A stretch of 7,343 nucleotides of DNA from Anaerolineaceae bacterium (GTDB lineage: Bacteria > Planctomycetota > Phycisphaerae > FEN-1346 > JAACEH01). The first letter of the stretch is position 1; every line of letters starts with the position of its first letter. The DNA is taken from the NCBI GenBank assembly GCA_011682595.1, contig JAACEH010000168.1, forward strand, positions 1 through 7,343, in the 5' to 3' direction. Below are positions 1-6,689 of the stretch, piece by piece. A program made the position numbers and the translations under genes. Below the pieces are notes generated by a model. That model was given only the letters and a program-made list of their open reading frames with translations, was not told where the DNA came from and did no database searches.

Positions 1-13
1 AGGCAATGCAATT

Positions 14-56
14 TTCACTCGCCCTTAACCGGGCTCTAACATGGTTGTTGTTTAAT
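14..56 (+). promoter_or_regulatory. Candidate Pho-box promoter of the pst operon
   Basis: Three related hexamers lie exactly 11 bp apart: TTCACT at 14-19, TTAACC at 25-30 and CTAACA at 36-41. A -10-like TTTAAT follows at 51-56. PhoB/PhoP-type response regulators bind direct repeats with an 11-bp period, and in known Pho promoters the box takes the place of the -35 element and ends about 10 bp before the -10. That is the spacing seen here. Transcription would start near 62-64, giving a leader of about 20 nt before pstS. The hexamers are degenerate, and the assignment rests on spacing and on position upstream of pstS. No phoB or phoR is visible in the window. Confidence 0.45.
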
Positions 57-82
57 TCAGAGGGAACAAAGGAGATACAGTT

Positions 83-952
83 ATGAAAGCAGAAAGAAGT
101 CGCAAGGTCGCAACGGCGTTACTGATCCTGGCCGGAATCGTGGTGAGTGTGCTTGGCCTCAGCCTGGCCGGCGTCGACGCCGGCGAGCTGAACCCCACCA
201 ATATCGTCGTCGAAGGTTCGACGACCGTGGGGCCGATCGCCAAGGCTTTTGCCGAGTATTACATGAAGCTGCACCCGGACGTCAACATTGTTGTCAGCGA
301 GTCCGGCAGCGGCAACGGGGCCAAGGCCCTGATCAACAACGGCTGCGACGTGGCCGACATGTCGCGCTTCATGAAAGCCAAGGAGTTCAAGGCGGCGGTC
401 GCCAACGGTGTGCTTCCGGTGGCCCAGGTGGTGGCCATGGACGGCATCGCCATCAGCGTTCATCCGGCCAACCCCGTCAAGGCCCTTACGGTCGCACAGG
501 TGCGCGACATCTTCGCCGGCCGGATTACCAACTGGAAGGCCTTGGGCGGCCCGGACATGAAGATCCTGCGAATCAGCCGGGACACCAACAGCGGAACCTT
601 CGAGGCCTTCAACGGGCTGGTCATGAAGAAGGATAAGATCGCCGAAGGCACCGAGACGGTCGGCTCGAACGGCCAGATGCGTGCCCGGATTTCGCAGACC
701 CGCTCCGCAATCGGCTATCTGGGGCTGGGCTTCGTCGACGCCAAGACCAAGGCTCTGGAGATCGACGGCGTCAAGCCGAACGGGACGACCGTATCTTCCG
801 GGCGCTACCCGATCTCGCGGCCCTTGTTCATGTTCACCAACGGTTATCCGAAGATTGGTAGCCACCTGCACGCCTTTGTCACACTGTACCTGACCAAGAA
901 GGGCCAGGAGATGGTGGCTCGCAAGGGTTACGTCCCGGTGACGAAGTACTGA
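83..952 (+). CDS. pstS: Phosphate ABC transporter periplasmic substrate-binding protein PstS
   Basis: This protein of 289 residues captures inorganic phosphate in the periplasm and delivers it to the PstCA channel. The N-terminus is a signal peptide: basic residues at 2-8, then a hydrophobic core at about 11-29, with cleavage likely near residue 33. No lipobox Cys is present, so the mature protein is probably soluble rather than a lipoprotein. Family motifs are the first phosphate loop VEGSTTVGP (43-51), ESGSGNGAKALI (73-84), the D/S-rich loop DVADMSR (89-95), the segment DIFAGRITNW (142-151), and SRDTNSGTFEAF (165-176), whose R, S and T usually contact phosphate. The start is set by a strong Shine-Dalgarno AAAGGAGA at 68-75, 7 nt before the ATG. 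It is the first gene of the pst operon, the usual place for the most abundant component. The length is normal for short PstS proteins. Confidence 0.95.
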   Translation: MKAERSRKVATALLILAGIVVSVLGLSLAGVDAGELNPTNIVVEGSTTVGPIAKAFAEYYMKLHPDVNIVVSESGSGNGAKALINNGCDVADMSRFMKAKEFKAAVANGVLPVAQVVAMDGIAISVHPANPVKALTVAQVRDIFAGRITNWKALGGPDMKILRISRDTNSGTFEAFNGLVMKKDKIAEGTETVGSNGQMRARISQTRSAIGYLGLGFVDAKTKALEIDGVKPNGTTVSSGRYPISRPLFMFTNGYPKIGSHLHAFVTLYLTKKGQEMVARKGYVPVTKY

Positions 953-973
953 GCCCACAGGCCGGTCGTGGGC
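953..973 (+). other. Intercistronic hairpin after pstS
   Basis: GCCCAC (953-958) and GTGGGC (968-973) form a perfect 6-bp GC-rich stem around a 9-nt loop, directly after the pstS stop codon. No T-run follows, so it is not a standard intrinsic terminator. Such hairpins after the first gene of binding-protein operons can protect the upstream mRNA and raise expression of the binding protein above that of the permeases. That role is inferred here from position only. Confidence 0.35.
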
Positions 974-1011
974 GGAATGCAGGTGTCGAGAGTTTTGCAG
1001 AGACGGACGGG

Positions 1012-2229
1012 ATGACGCAGTGGACCAACCTGACGGGGAGTTGTGCGGACAGAATGGCCAATGACGAGGTCTCACAGACTCGGTCCCGCCTCGACCGCGG
1101 AGCAGGCCTGTGCCAGAGCAGGAACACCAACCGCATGAAGCGGCTGGGCAACCTGCTCGGGCACGGGTTTCTGTTGGCCGTCGCCTCGAGTTCCACGCTG
1201 GCCGTGCTCTTCATTTTCTATTTCATCGCCCGAGACGCTATTCCGTTCTTCCAGGCCGAGGGCTTCAAGGAGTTCTTTACCAGCAGCGCCTGGTACCCGT
1301 CACACTCCTCGAACCCGCAGTACGGGTCGCTGGCCATCATCTATGGCAGCGCGATGGTGGCCGTTCTGGCCACTATCTTTGCGGTTCCGCTGGGCGTCTC
1401 CGCGGCCGTGTGCCTGAGCGACGTGTTGCCTTTCTCGGTGCGGCAGTACGTCAAGCCGATGGTTGAAATCCTGGCCACCATCCCCTCGGTGGCCTATGGC
1501 TTCTTCGCCCTGGTGGTCTTCGCTCCCATGCTGCAGGACAACGGTGGGGCGATGCTCAAGTGGGCCCTGTGGATTGTCGGATTTCCCGTCGCGACCCTCG
1601 GGGCCATCGTTGTCGGCGACCTGGTCGGCGGCAGGTTCGGCGGCCGGTGGCGGATAGCGGTGCGAATCGGGGGCTCGGCCGCCCTGGGAGGGCTGGCCTT
1701 GTGGTGGCTTCTGGCGGCGGGGGAATTCCTGGGGGCGCGCAAGATTTCCAGTGGCGTCAACGCCCTGAATGTTTCGATCATTCTGGGCATCATGGCCCTG
1801 CCGACGATTGTCAGCCTGTCGGAGGACGCCCTGACCGCCGCAGGACGCGAACTGCGCGAGGGCAGTCTCGCCCTGGGGGCCACCCGTGCCGAGACGATTG
1901 TCAAAGTGGTTATTCCCGCCGCTCGCAGCGGCATATTGGCGGCCATTATTCTGGGCGTCATGCGAGCCGTCGGCGAAACGATGGTCGTCTGGATGGCTTC
2001 GGGCAATTCGTCTCAGATTCCCAAGCCCTGGTACAACGTCCTGCAGCCCGTTCGAACGCTGACCGCCACCATCGCCGGCGACATGGGCGAGGCCGACCAG
2101 GTGACGGGTTCCTCAAGATATCATGTGCTCTTCGCCATGGCCCTGTGCCTGCTGGTGTTCAGCCTGGGATGTAACCTGGTCAGTGAATGGATTGTCCGCC
2201 GCAGTCGCAGAAGGCTGTCGGGCGGGTAA
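1012..2229 (+). CDS. pstC: Phosphate ABC transporter permease PstC
   Basis: This is an inner-membrane subunit that forms the phosphate channel with PstA. From the first ATG it is 405 residues. ATGs at 1054 and 1135 are alternatives; the last gives 364 residues and starts just before the first helix, so the first 41 residues may not be translated. Hydrophobic segments lie at about 53-73, 104-135, 153-172, 185-206, 217-236, 254-270, 302-328 and 371-392. The ABC-permease EAA loop, which docks on PstB, is at about 282-302 (REGSLALGATRAETIVKVV then IP). LATIPSVAYG (154-163) and MALPTIVSLSEDAL (261-274) are typical of PstC. Most PstC proteins have about 300 residues and six helices; here the segment at about 176-250 adds two hydrophobic stretches. 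The gene follows pstS after 59 nt and ends 8 nt before the preferred pstA start. Confidence 0.93.
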   Translation: MTQWTNLTGSCADRMANDEVSQTRSRLDRGAGLCQSRNTNRMKRLGNLLGHGFLLAVASSSTLAVLFIFYFIARDAIPFFQAEGFKEFFTSSAWYPSHSSNPQYGSLAIIYGSAMVAVLATIFAVPLGVSAAVCLSDVLPFSVRQYVKPMVEILATIPSVAYGFFALVVFAPMLQDNGGAMLKWALWIVGFPVATLGAIVVGDLVGGRFGGRWRIAVRIGGSAALGGLALWWLLAAGEFLGARKISSGVNALNVSIILGIMALPTIVSLSEDALTAAGRELREGSLALGATRAETIVKVVIPAARSGILAAIILGVMRAVGETMVVWMASGNSSQIPKPWYNVLQPVRTLTATIAGDMGEADQVTGSSRYHVLFAMALCLLVFSLGCNLVSEWIVRRSRRRLSGG

Positions 2230-2237
2230 AGCAGACC

Positions 2238-3590
2238 ATGCAACTTTCGACGCGAAAACTGCTTGATCGGTCGTTCTCCGGATTGGGGATTCTCTCCATT
2301 CTGTTCATGGGGGCCACCCTGGCGATTATCCTCACGCCGATCGTCACGCGCGGGTCCACGGCCTTTGTCTTTCGTGGGACGGTCGAGCATCGGCGCTACC
2401 TGCTGACCCGGCACAACCGGGGAGATGCCGACCAACTCAAGGCGGAACTCGACCAGGTGGCCAAGGCCCGCCGGCCGGTCTTCAAGGCCCTGAAAGACTT
2501 TGAGAAGGAGCTGGAGTCGATGCCGGCGGCGCGGTATCGGGAACTGTCCGGGCCCTACGACCAGGTCAAGTCCGGCATCATCAAGTTGCTCGGCCCGCTT
2601 CCCGGCACCAAGCCCCGCTCCGACCTGACCAGGGACAGCTATGGCCAGAGGCGGTGGGACAGGACGCAAGTTGTCCTTAAAAAAATCCTGAACGAGGAGC
2701 GGTGGGTCTTGAACCCCGAGACCGGGTGGCAAGAGAAACAGTTGGTGCCGCGCGCCGAGCGCTTCAAGGGCACCAGGCTCGAAGGTCTGTTCGCGTATGT
2801 CGAGCAACAGGCCGAAGCGATGCTCCTGCCAAGGTGGACTTTCTACTGGGGTTTCCTGACGGACAATCCGGAAGACGACAGCATGTTCGGCGGCATCTGG
2901 CCCGCCCTTCTGGGGACGATCTACCTGACCATCGGGGCCATGTTGTTCGCCGTGCCCATGGGCGTCATCACGGCGGTTTACCTGGTCGAGTACGCCCCGG
3001 CCGACAGCCGGATGGTCAGTGTGCTGCGCATTTTCATCAGCACCCTGGCCGGTGTGCCGAGCATCGTCTTCGGCCTGTTCGGGCTGGCCTTTTTCATCTA
3101 CCGGCTTCACGTGTCGGAGTCCAAGAGCGTGCTGGCCGGGGCGCTGACCCTGGCCCTGCTGGTTCTGCCGACGGTTATCCGGGCGGCCGAGGAAGCGGTC
3201 CGCTCCGTGCCGCGGACCTACAAACAGGCGGCCCTCAGCCTCGGGGCGACCCAGTGGCGAACGGTGGCCACCGTGGTTCTGCCCGCCGCCCTGCCGGGCA
3301 TTCTGACCGGGATCATCATCAGCATGGGCCGGGCCGCCGGCGAAACGGCGCCGATCATCTTCACCGCAGCCGTCAGTTGGGGCAGGCCGCTGGGGCTGGG
3401 GCAACTGTTGGATGAGGGAACGCCGGCCCTGCCCTGGAACATCTACAATCTCTGCACAGAGCACGAGGCGGTTGAAGAGATCCGCTACATGCAATTCGGC
3501 ATGGTGCTGGTGCTTATCTCGCTGGTCCTGTTGCTGAACGTCACGGCGATCGTGCTCCGGGCCAGGATAGCGAAGAAACTCAGAGGGTAG
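2238..3590 (+). CDS. pstA: Phosphate ABC transporter permease PstA with large periplasmic insertion
   Basis: This is the second channel subunit of the phosphate importer. The ATG at 2238 gives 450 residues and lies 8 nt after the pstC stop. An in-frame ATG at 2187 would add 17 polar residues and overlap pstC, which seems less likely. Hydrophobic helices lie at about 13-36, 221-250, 262-289, 297-313, 345-376 and 418-440, the six expected. The EAA loop is at about 317-349 ([20 protein letters not shown], then [12 protein letters not shown]), and [14 protein letters not shown] (364-377) is a PstA hallmark. The family is usually near 290 residues. The excess lies between helix 1 and [11 protein letters not shown] (201-211): roughly 150 charged, mostly helical-looking residues that should face the periplasm. 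Some other bacteria, such as alphaproteobacteria, also have an N-terminal extra domain in PstA; whether this one is related is unknown. Confidence 0.93.
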   Translation: MQLSTRKLLDRSFSGLGILSILFMGATLAIILTPIVTRGSTAFVFRGTVEHRRYLLTRHNRGDADQLKAELDQVAKARRPVFKALKDFEKELESMPAARYRELSGPYDQVKSGIIKLLGPLPGTKPRSDLTRDSYGQRRWDRTQVVLKKILNEERWVLNPETGWQEKQLVPRAERFKGTRLEGLFAYVEQQAEAMLLPRWTFYWGFLTDNPEDDSMFGGIWPALLGTIYLTIGAMLFAVPMGVITAVYLVEYAPADSRMVSVLRIFISTLAGVPSIVFGLFGLAFFIYRLHVSESKSVLAGALTLALLVLPTVIRAAEEAVRSVPRTYKQAALSLGATQWRTVATVVLPAALPGILTGIIISMGRAAGETAPIIFTAAVSWGRPLGLGQLLDEGTPALPWNIYNLCTEHEAVEEIRYMQFGMVLVLISLVLLLNVTAIVLRARIAKKLRG

Positions 3591-3612
3591 TTATTATCGG
3601 GGGAACAAAATC

Positions 3613-4479
3613 ATGAGTCCGTCCGTCCTTGACAATGCCACAAACCTCGGCCAGGTCGGCTTCGCCGTGCTTGAAGCCGCCGACGAATCCTCGGCCTCGC
3701 CGCAGCCCGGTCCGGAAAATGTGTCGGTGGTGCACATCCGGGCCGAGGGGTTCTCTGTCTACTACAACCGCGTCCCGGCGGTCAAGAATGTCACGGTGGG
3801 CATTCCGGCGGCTGAAGTCACAGCCATTATCGGCCCCAGCGGCTGCGGCAAAAGCACCTTTCTGCGGGCCGTCAACCGCATGAATGACTTGATTCCCGGC
3901 TGCACTCACGGTGGATTGCTGGCCCTGGACGGCCAGGACCTGCACGCCCCGCAAGTTGACGTGGTGGCCCTGCGTCGCCGGGTGGGCATGGTCTTCCAGA
4001 AACCGAATCCGTTTCCCAAGAGCGTCTTCGACAACGTGGCCTACGGCGTGCGGGTTCTGGGCCAGCGCAACAAGCGACGCCTGGCGGAGGTCGTCGAGCG
4101 GAGCCTGGTCAGTGCGGCTTTGTGGAACGAGGTCAAGGATCGCCTGGCGGACAACGCCCTCGGGTTGTCGGGCGGGCAGCAGCAGCGGCTGTGCATCGCC
4201 CGTGCCCTGGCGGTCGAGCCCGAGGTCCTGCTCATGGACGAACCGTGTTCGGCGCTGGACCCGCGCTCAACGGCCCGTATCGAGGACCTGATCGACGAGC
4301 TTCGCGGCGACTACACCATGGTCATCGTCACGCACAACATGCAGCAGGCTGCGCGAGTGTCGGACCGGACGGCCTTCTTTTACGAAGGCAACCTCGTGGA
4401 GTTCGGCCTGACGAAACAGGTGTTCACCAAACCGCGCCACAAGCAGACCGAGGATTACATCACGGGTCGCTTCGGCTAG
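3613..4479 (+). CDS. pstB: Phosphate ABC transporter ATP-binding protein PstB
   Basis: This cytoplasmic ATPase of 288 residues powers phosphate import through PstCA. All nucleotide-binding motifs are intact: Walker [10 protein letters not shown] (74-82), Q-loop Gln129 in [11 protein letters not shown] (127-137, characteristic of PstB), signature LSGGQQQRL (185-193), Walker B VLLMDE (205-210), D-loop SALD (213-216) and switch His241. The ABC core begins near residue 38, so the first 36 or so residues are an unusual leader rich in A, S and P with no recognised motif. The ATG is nevertheless well supported by GGGGGA at 3599-3604, 8 nt upstream. The gene starts 22 nt after pstA and precedes phoU by 45 nt, so it belongs to the same transcript. 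Confidence 0.96.
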   Translation: MSPSVLDNATNLGQVGFAVLEAADESSASPQPGPENVSVVHIRAEGFSVYYNRVPAVKNVTVGIPAAEVTAIIGPSGCGKSTFLRAVNRMNDLIPGCTHGGLLALDGQDLHAPQVDVVALRRRVGMVFQKPNPFPKSVFDNVAYGVRVLGQRNKRRLAEVVERSLVSAALWNEVKDRLADNALGLSGGQQQRLCIARALAVEPEVLLMDEPCSALDPRSTARIEDLIDELRGDYTMVIVTHNMQQAARVSDRTAFFYEGNLVEFGLTKQVFTKPRHKQTEDYITGRFG

Positions 4480-4524
4480 GGCGAAGCGGCTACGATCATC
4501 GGCCAGGTTAATGGGAGAAACGCA

Positions 4525-5197
4525 ATGAGCGTTCACTTTGAGCGGGAACTCGCCAAACTCAAGAGCAAGCTGCTTCACCTCTGCGCCGTTGTCGAGGACA
4601 ACCTGAACCGGGCGGTGCGGGCCCTGGAAACCCGGGACCTGGCCATGGCCGAGGATGTGGTCGAGTCCGACGCCAGGATCGACAACCTCGAGGTCGAGGT
4701 CGAGGAAGACTGTCTGAAAATCCTGGCCCTTCACCAGCCGGTGGCCATCGACCTTCGCTTCATCATTACCGCGATGAAGATCAACAACGATCTCGAACGG
4801 GTCGGCGACCTGGGCTGAGCGGGCCATCGCCCTGGGGACGGAGTATCCGGCGGACCTGCCGATCGACTTCGAGGCCATGGCCGAGGTGACCAAGCGCATG
4901 GTCAAGCTGAGCCTGGATGCCTTGATCGATATGGATGCCGACCTGGCCCGCAAGGTCTGCCGCATGGACGATGAGGTCGATGAGTACAACCGCCGCATGT
5001 TTGAAGTGTTTGATGACGTCCTCAGCAAGCGTCCCGACCTGGCCGGCACGCTGCTCCACCTGCTCAGCGTCTCGCGGCACCTGGAGCGCATCGCCGACCA
5101 CGCCACCAACATCGCCGAGGACGTCATCTACATGGTCAACGGCCAGATCGCCCGGCACCCGTCGGCTACCGGGCGCCATCATTCTGAGGAAAGCTGA
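4525..5197 (+). pseudogene. phoU: Phosphate-signalling protein PhoU, frame broken near 4813
   Basis: PhoU is a helical, metal-binding protein that links PstSCAB to the PhoR kinase and restrains phosphate uptake. The start has a good Shine-Dalgarno GGGAGA (4513-4518), 6 nt before ATG 4525. The first frame encodes the first three-helix repeat up to ERVGDL (residues 91-96), then Gly and TGA at 4816-4818. The second frame takes up the homology at once with AERAIAL from 4814 and runs to TGA 5195-5197. It carries the second repeat, including HLERIADHATNIAEDVIYM. By comparison with that second-repeat motif and the family pattern GDxxxNIAE, four codons (12 nt) should separate GDL from AER; one base is present, a net loss of 11 nt. 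Joined, the parts make about 223 residues, a normal PhoU length. The second frame has no start before ATG 4877 and no clear ribosome site there. It could be a true recent mutation or a sequence or assembly error; the rest of the gene shows no decay. Confidence 0.85.
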
Positions 5198-5747
5198 TCG
5201 GCGCGATATGCCGACTTCCCGCCGGCACACGAATTCTCCGTAACGCACGGAAGCCATAGCCGCCGGCGCCGTCGAGGCGTTCGTCGGGAGAGTGGTCGAC
5301 GTCGATCAGAATCAGATCCCACTTCCGCCCCGGCGGTCCGGACAGCCGGTCGTAAACGTCCCCCTCGACCACGGCCAAGCGCGAATCGCTTTTGAGCTCA
5401 TCGGCCAGCGGCGCCAGGCCCCGGTCGAGCCAGTCGATCACCTGCGGCAGGAACTCGACGACCTCCAGGCGCCCGACGCGGTGGGAGGTCAGGACCTCCC
5501 GGACCGTATATCCCAGCCCCAGTCCGCCGACCAGTACCTGCAAGTCCGTCCCGGCGTGCATCCGGAGCGCACGGCCGGCCAGGGCCCGCTCGGAAGCCGT
5601 GTTGCAACTGCTCATCAGGAACTCGTGATTCAGGGTAATCTCCGTCACCACCGTTCCCGGCTCACTGAGCAACTCGCGCCGCCTCAGACAGAGCACCCCC
5701 AGCGGGCTCGGTTCGCAGGCCAGAATTTCAATATTCGACGGACTCAT
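5166..5747 (-). CDS. Spermidine-synthase-like SAM-binding protein, C-terminus apparently truncated
   Basis: The 193-residue protein has the Rossmann fold of spermidine-synthase-like and class I methyltransferase proteins. Motif I is VLVGGLGLGYT (71-81), the motif II acidic residue is Glu98 in VVEFL, an acidic residue lies in VEGDVYD (127-133), and LILIDVDHSP (145-154) is the post-strand-4 segment. FLMSSCNTASE (43-53) matches the substrate-side loop of this uncharacterised group. The substrate is unknown, and true polyamine synthesis should not be assumed. An in-frame TGA lies shortly upstream, so ATG 5747 is the first start. Similar proteins run to about 220-250 residues with a C-terminal strand region (a PGG turn, then FxLW). 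Here, after ALRRIR (168-173), the last 20 residues do not resemble the family and the frame ends inside the 3' end of phoU on the other strand (32-bp overlap). It is possibly a 3'-deleted gene, and activity is doubtful. Confidence 0.7.
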   Translation of the reverse strand: MSPSNIEILACEPSPLGVLCLRRRELLSEPGTVVTEITLNHEFLMSSCNTASERALAGRALRMHAGTDLQVLVGGLGLGYTVREVLTSHRVGRLEVVEFLPQVIDWLDRGLAPLADELKSDSRLAVVEGDVYDRLSGPPGRKWDLILIDVDHSPDERLDGAGGYGFRALRRIRVPAGSRHIAPISFPQNDGAR

Positions 5748-6014
5748 ACTCTCGGCGACCCTTCAGCTTCTCCCGGTTCCTGTCAACGACCGGTGGCCAC
5801 CACAAGGGTACTCCCAAAACACGCCACCCACAAACATAGTTTGTGGGAGTTCTTGGTAATACGTCGCGCAGGGATGTTACCCGCCGATGAGCGTCGTACC
5901 GATTCCCAGCAGTGATCCGACCTGGCAGGTGACGACGGCCGACCGGCGAGGCCATGACGGCCGGTCCGGCCGGAGGGCGAGCCAAAGCTGGCGGGATGAT
6001 GTTCATATCGGGAA
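5748..6014. other. Intergenic region without a convincing gene
   Basis: This 267-nt gap lies between the end of the DtxR-family gene and the start of the spermidine-synthase-like gene, both on the minus strand. It is open in a minus-strand frame (about 96 codons from an ATG at 6018 that overlaps the preceding TGA), but that product is rich in Arg and Pro and resembles nothing I know. GACGGCCG is repeated at 5934-5941 and 5956-5963. A TTGACA-like -35 reads leftward at 5786-5781, but no good -10 follows. The only strong structure is the inverted repeat at 5827-5847. Confidence 0.5.
5827..5847. repeat. Perfect 9-bp inverted repeat (operator or hairpin)
   Basis: CCCACAAAC (5827-5835) and GTTTGTGGG (5839-5847) are exact reverse complements around a 3-nt centre, ATA. 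The right arm can instead pair through TGGGAGT (5844-5850) with ACTCCCA (5810-5816), a 7-bp match, so two exclusive hairpins are possible. The site is 80 bp upstream of the spermidine-synthase-like start and about 170 bp downstream of the regulator gene. No strong T-run follows on either strand, so a standard intrinsic terminator is not supported. It could be an operator for a dimeric regulator or an RNA hairpin ending the feo transcript. It does not look like the classic DtxR box (TTAGGTTAG type). Confidence 0.55.
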
Positions 6015-6689
6015 TCATGAAGAGTGTTCTCCCGAGCCGGACCCGCCCGCAGAAAAGTTCGGTTCTTTCCAGTGGACGTAGATAATTTCTGCAAGTTGCT
6101 TGTCGACGGTGAACTGGCTGTAGCCGAGTTGGAATACATATGACGGGAAACGACGGATCAGTTCGATGTCGGTCCCCGGCAACACGCCCATGGCCATCAT
6201 CTTCTGCACCTCGCGATTGTCCCGTGTGGAGAGGTAGGCCACTATCCCTTTCAGGCCGGGCTTGCCGTCACAGAGCGGGGTAACCTCCGCTATGTGGTCG
6301 GCCCGGGCTTTTCGGCAGCAGTCTCCCTCGGGAATGGACTTGCCGTGCGGGCAGCTGGTCGGGTGCCCCAGCAGCGTGCATATCTTGTCGTCCAGTCCAT
6401 TGAGCAGCGTGTGCTCGAAGCGGCAGGCGGCTTCCTCCATGTGCTCGCCCCCCGCAGCCAGGACGTCGCGGAGGAGACGTTCGGCCAGGCGGTGTCGGCG
6501 CACTACGTCACGCCCGGCAGCGCGGCCGTCGCTGGTGAGGCGGTATTCTCCGCTCTCGAGCAAGACCAGGCCCGCCGACAAAGCGTCTTTCAATATCGCC
6601 GACGCCGACGCGTCCCGAGGATACTCCGCGCCTTCCACTTCGTGGATATACAGGCCTTCCAATACTTCTTCGATGGGGGGGCTAATCAT
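6015..6689 (-). CDS. DtxR/IdeR-family metalloregulator with C-terminal FeoA (SH3) domain, shortened HTH
   Basis: This protein of 224 residues belongs to the DtxR/MntR iron- and manganese-dependent repressors. The dimerisation and metal-binding part is well kept: RRHRLAERLL (64-73) with His66 and Glu70, and EEAACRFEH (85-93) with Cys89, Glu92 and His93, matching the CxxEH primary site of iron-sensing members. Glu8 and Glu11 near the start correspond to N-terminal ligand positions (Asp8 and Glu11 in MntR). The FeoA/SH3-like domain spans about 145-205 (GLKGIVAYLST through MMAMGVLPGTDIEL). An extra Cys pair, Cys124-Cys125, follows HPTSCPHGKSIPEGD. The helix-turn-helix is abnormal: from Tyr14 to His66 there are 52 positions, against 63 in IdeR and MntR, and the first HTH helix appears missing. 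Its ATG overlaps the end of the small Cys-rich gene by 8 nt, so it is co-translated with feoB. It probably senses Fe(II) for the feo operon; DNA binding is uncertain. Confidence 0.85.
   Translation of the reverse strand: MISPPIEEVLEGLYIHEVEGAEYPRDASASAILKDALSAGLVLLESGEYRLTSDGRAAGRDVVRRHRLAERLLRDVLAAGGEHMEEAACRFEHTLLNGLDDKICTLLGHPTSCPHGKSIPEGDCCRKARADHIAEVTPLCDGKPGLKGIVAYLSTRDNREVQKMMAMGVLPGTDIELIRRFPSYVFQLGYSQFTVDKQLAEIIYVHWKEPNFSAGGSGSGEHSS

Noticed and set aside
119..1075. Long minus-strand open frame antisense to pstS (318 codons)
   Set aside because: It is the complement of a clearly conserved gene in high-GC DNA. The product is rich in H, R, G and D with no recognisable motif or ribosome site.
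2121..3494. Long minus-strand open frame antisense to pstA (457 codons)
   Set aside because: It mirrors the pstA codons. The composition is dominated by Q, G, R, D and P, and no domain is recognisable.
4267..5127. Minus-strand open frame antisense to pstB/phoU
   Set aside because: It crosses the phoU lesion but only mirrors PhoU and PstB codons, with no independent motif.
5758..5786. TTGACA-like -35 on the minus strand before the spermidine-synthase-like gene
   Set aside because: At 17-bp spacing the -10 position reads AAGGGT, too poor to call a promoter.
5827..5847. Intrinsic terminator at the inverted repeat
   Set aside because: The stem is good, but neither strand has a T-run immediately after it, so only a generic inverted repeat is reported.
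5292..5915. Plus-strand open frame of 207 codons across the spermidine-synthase-like gene
   Set aside because: It is antisense to a protein with clear SAM-fold motifs and has no motif of its own.
5728..6018. Minus-strand open frame of 96 codons whose ATG overlaps the stop of the DtxR-type gene
   Set aside because: The ATGA overlap is suggestive, but the product is rich in Arg and Pro, has no motif, runs through the inverted repeat and overlaps the next gene's start. Conservation would be needed to revive it.
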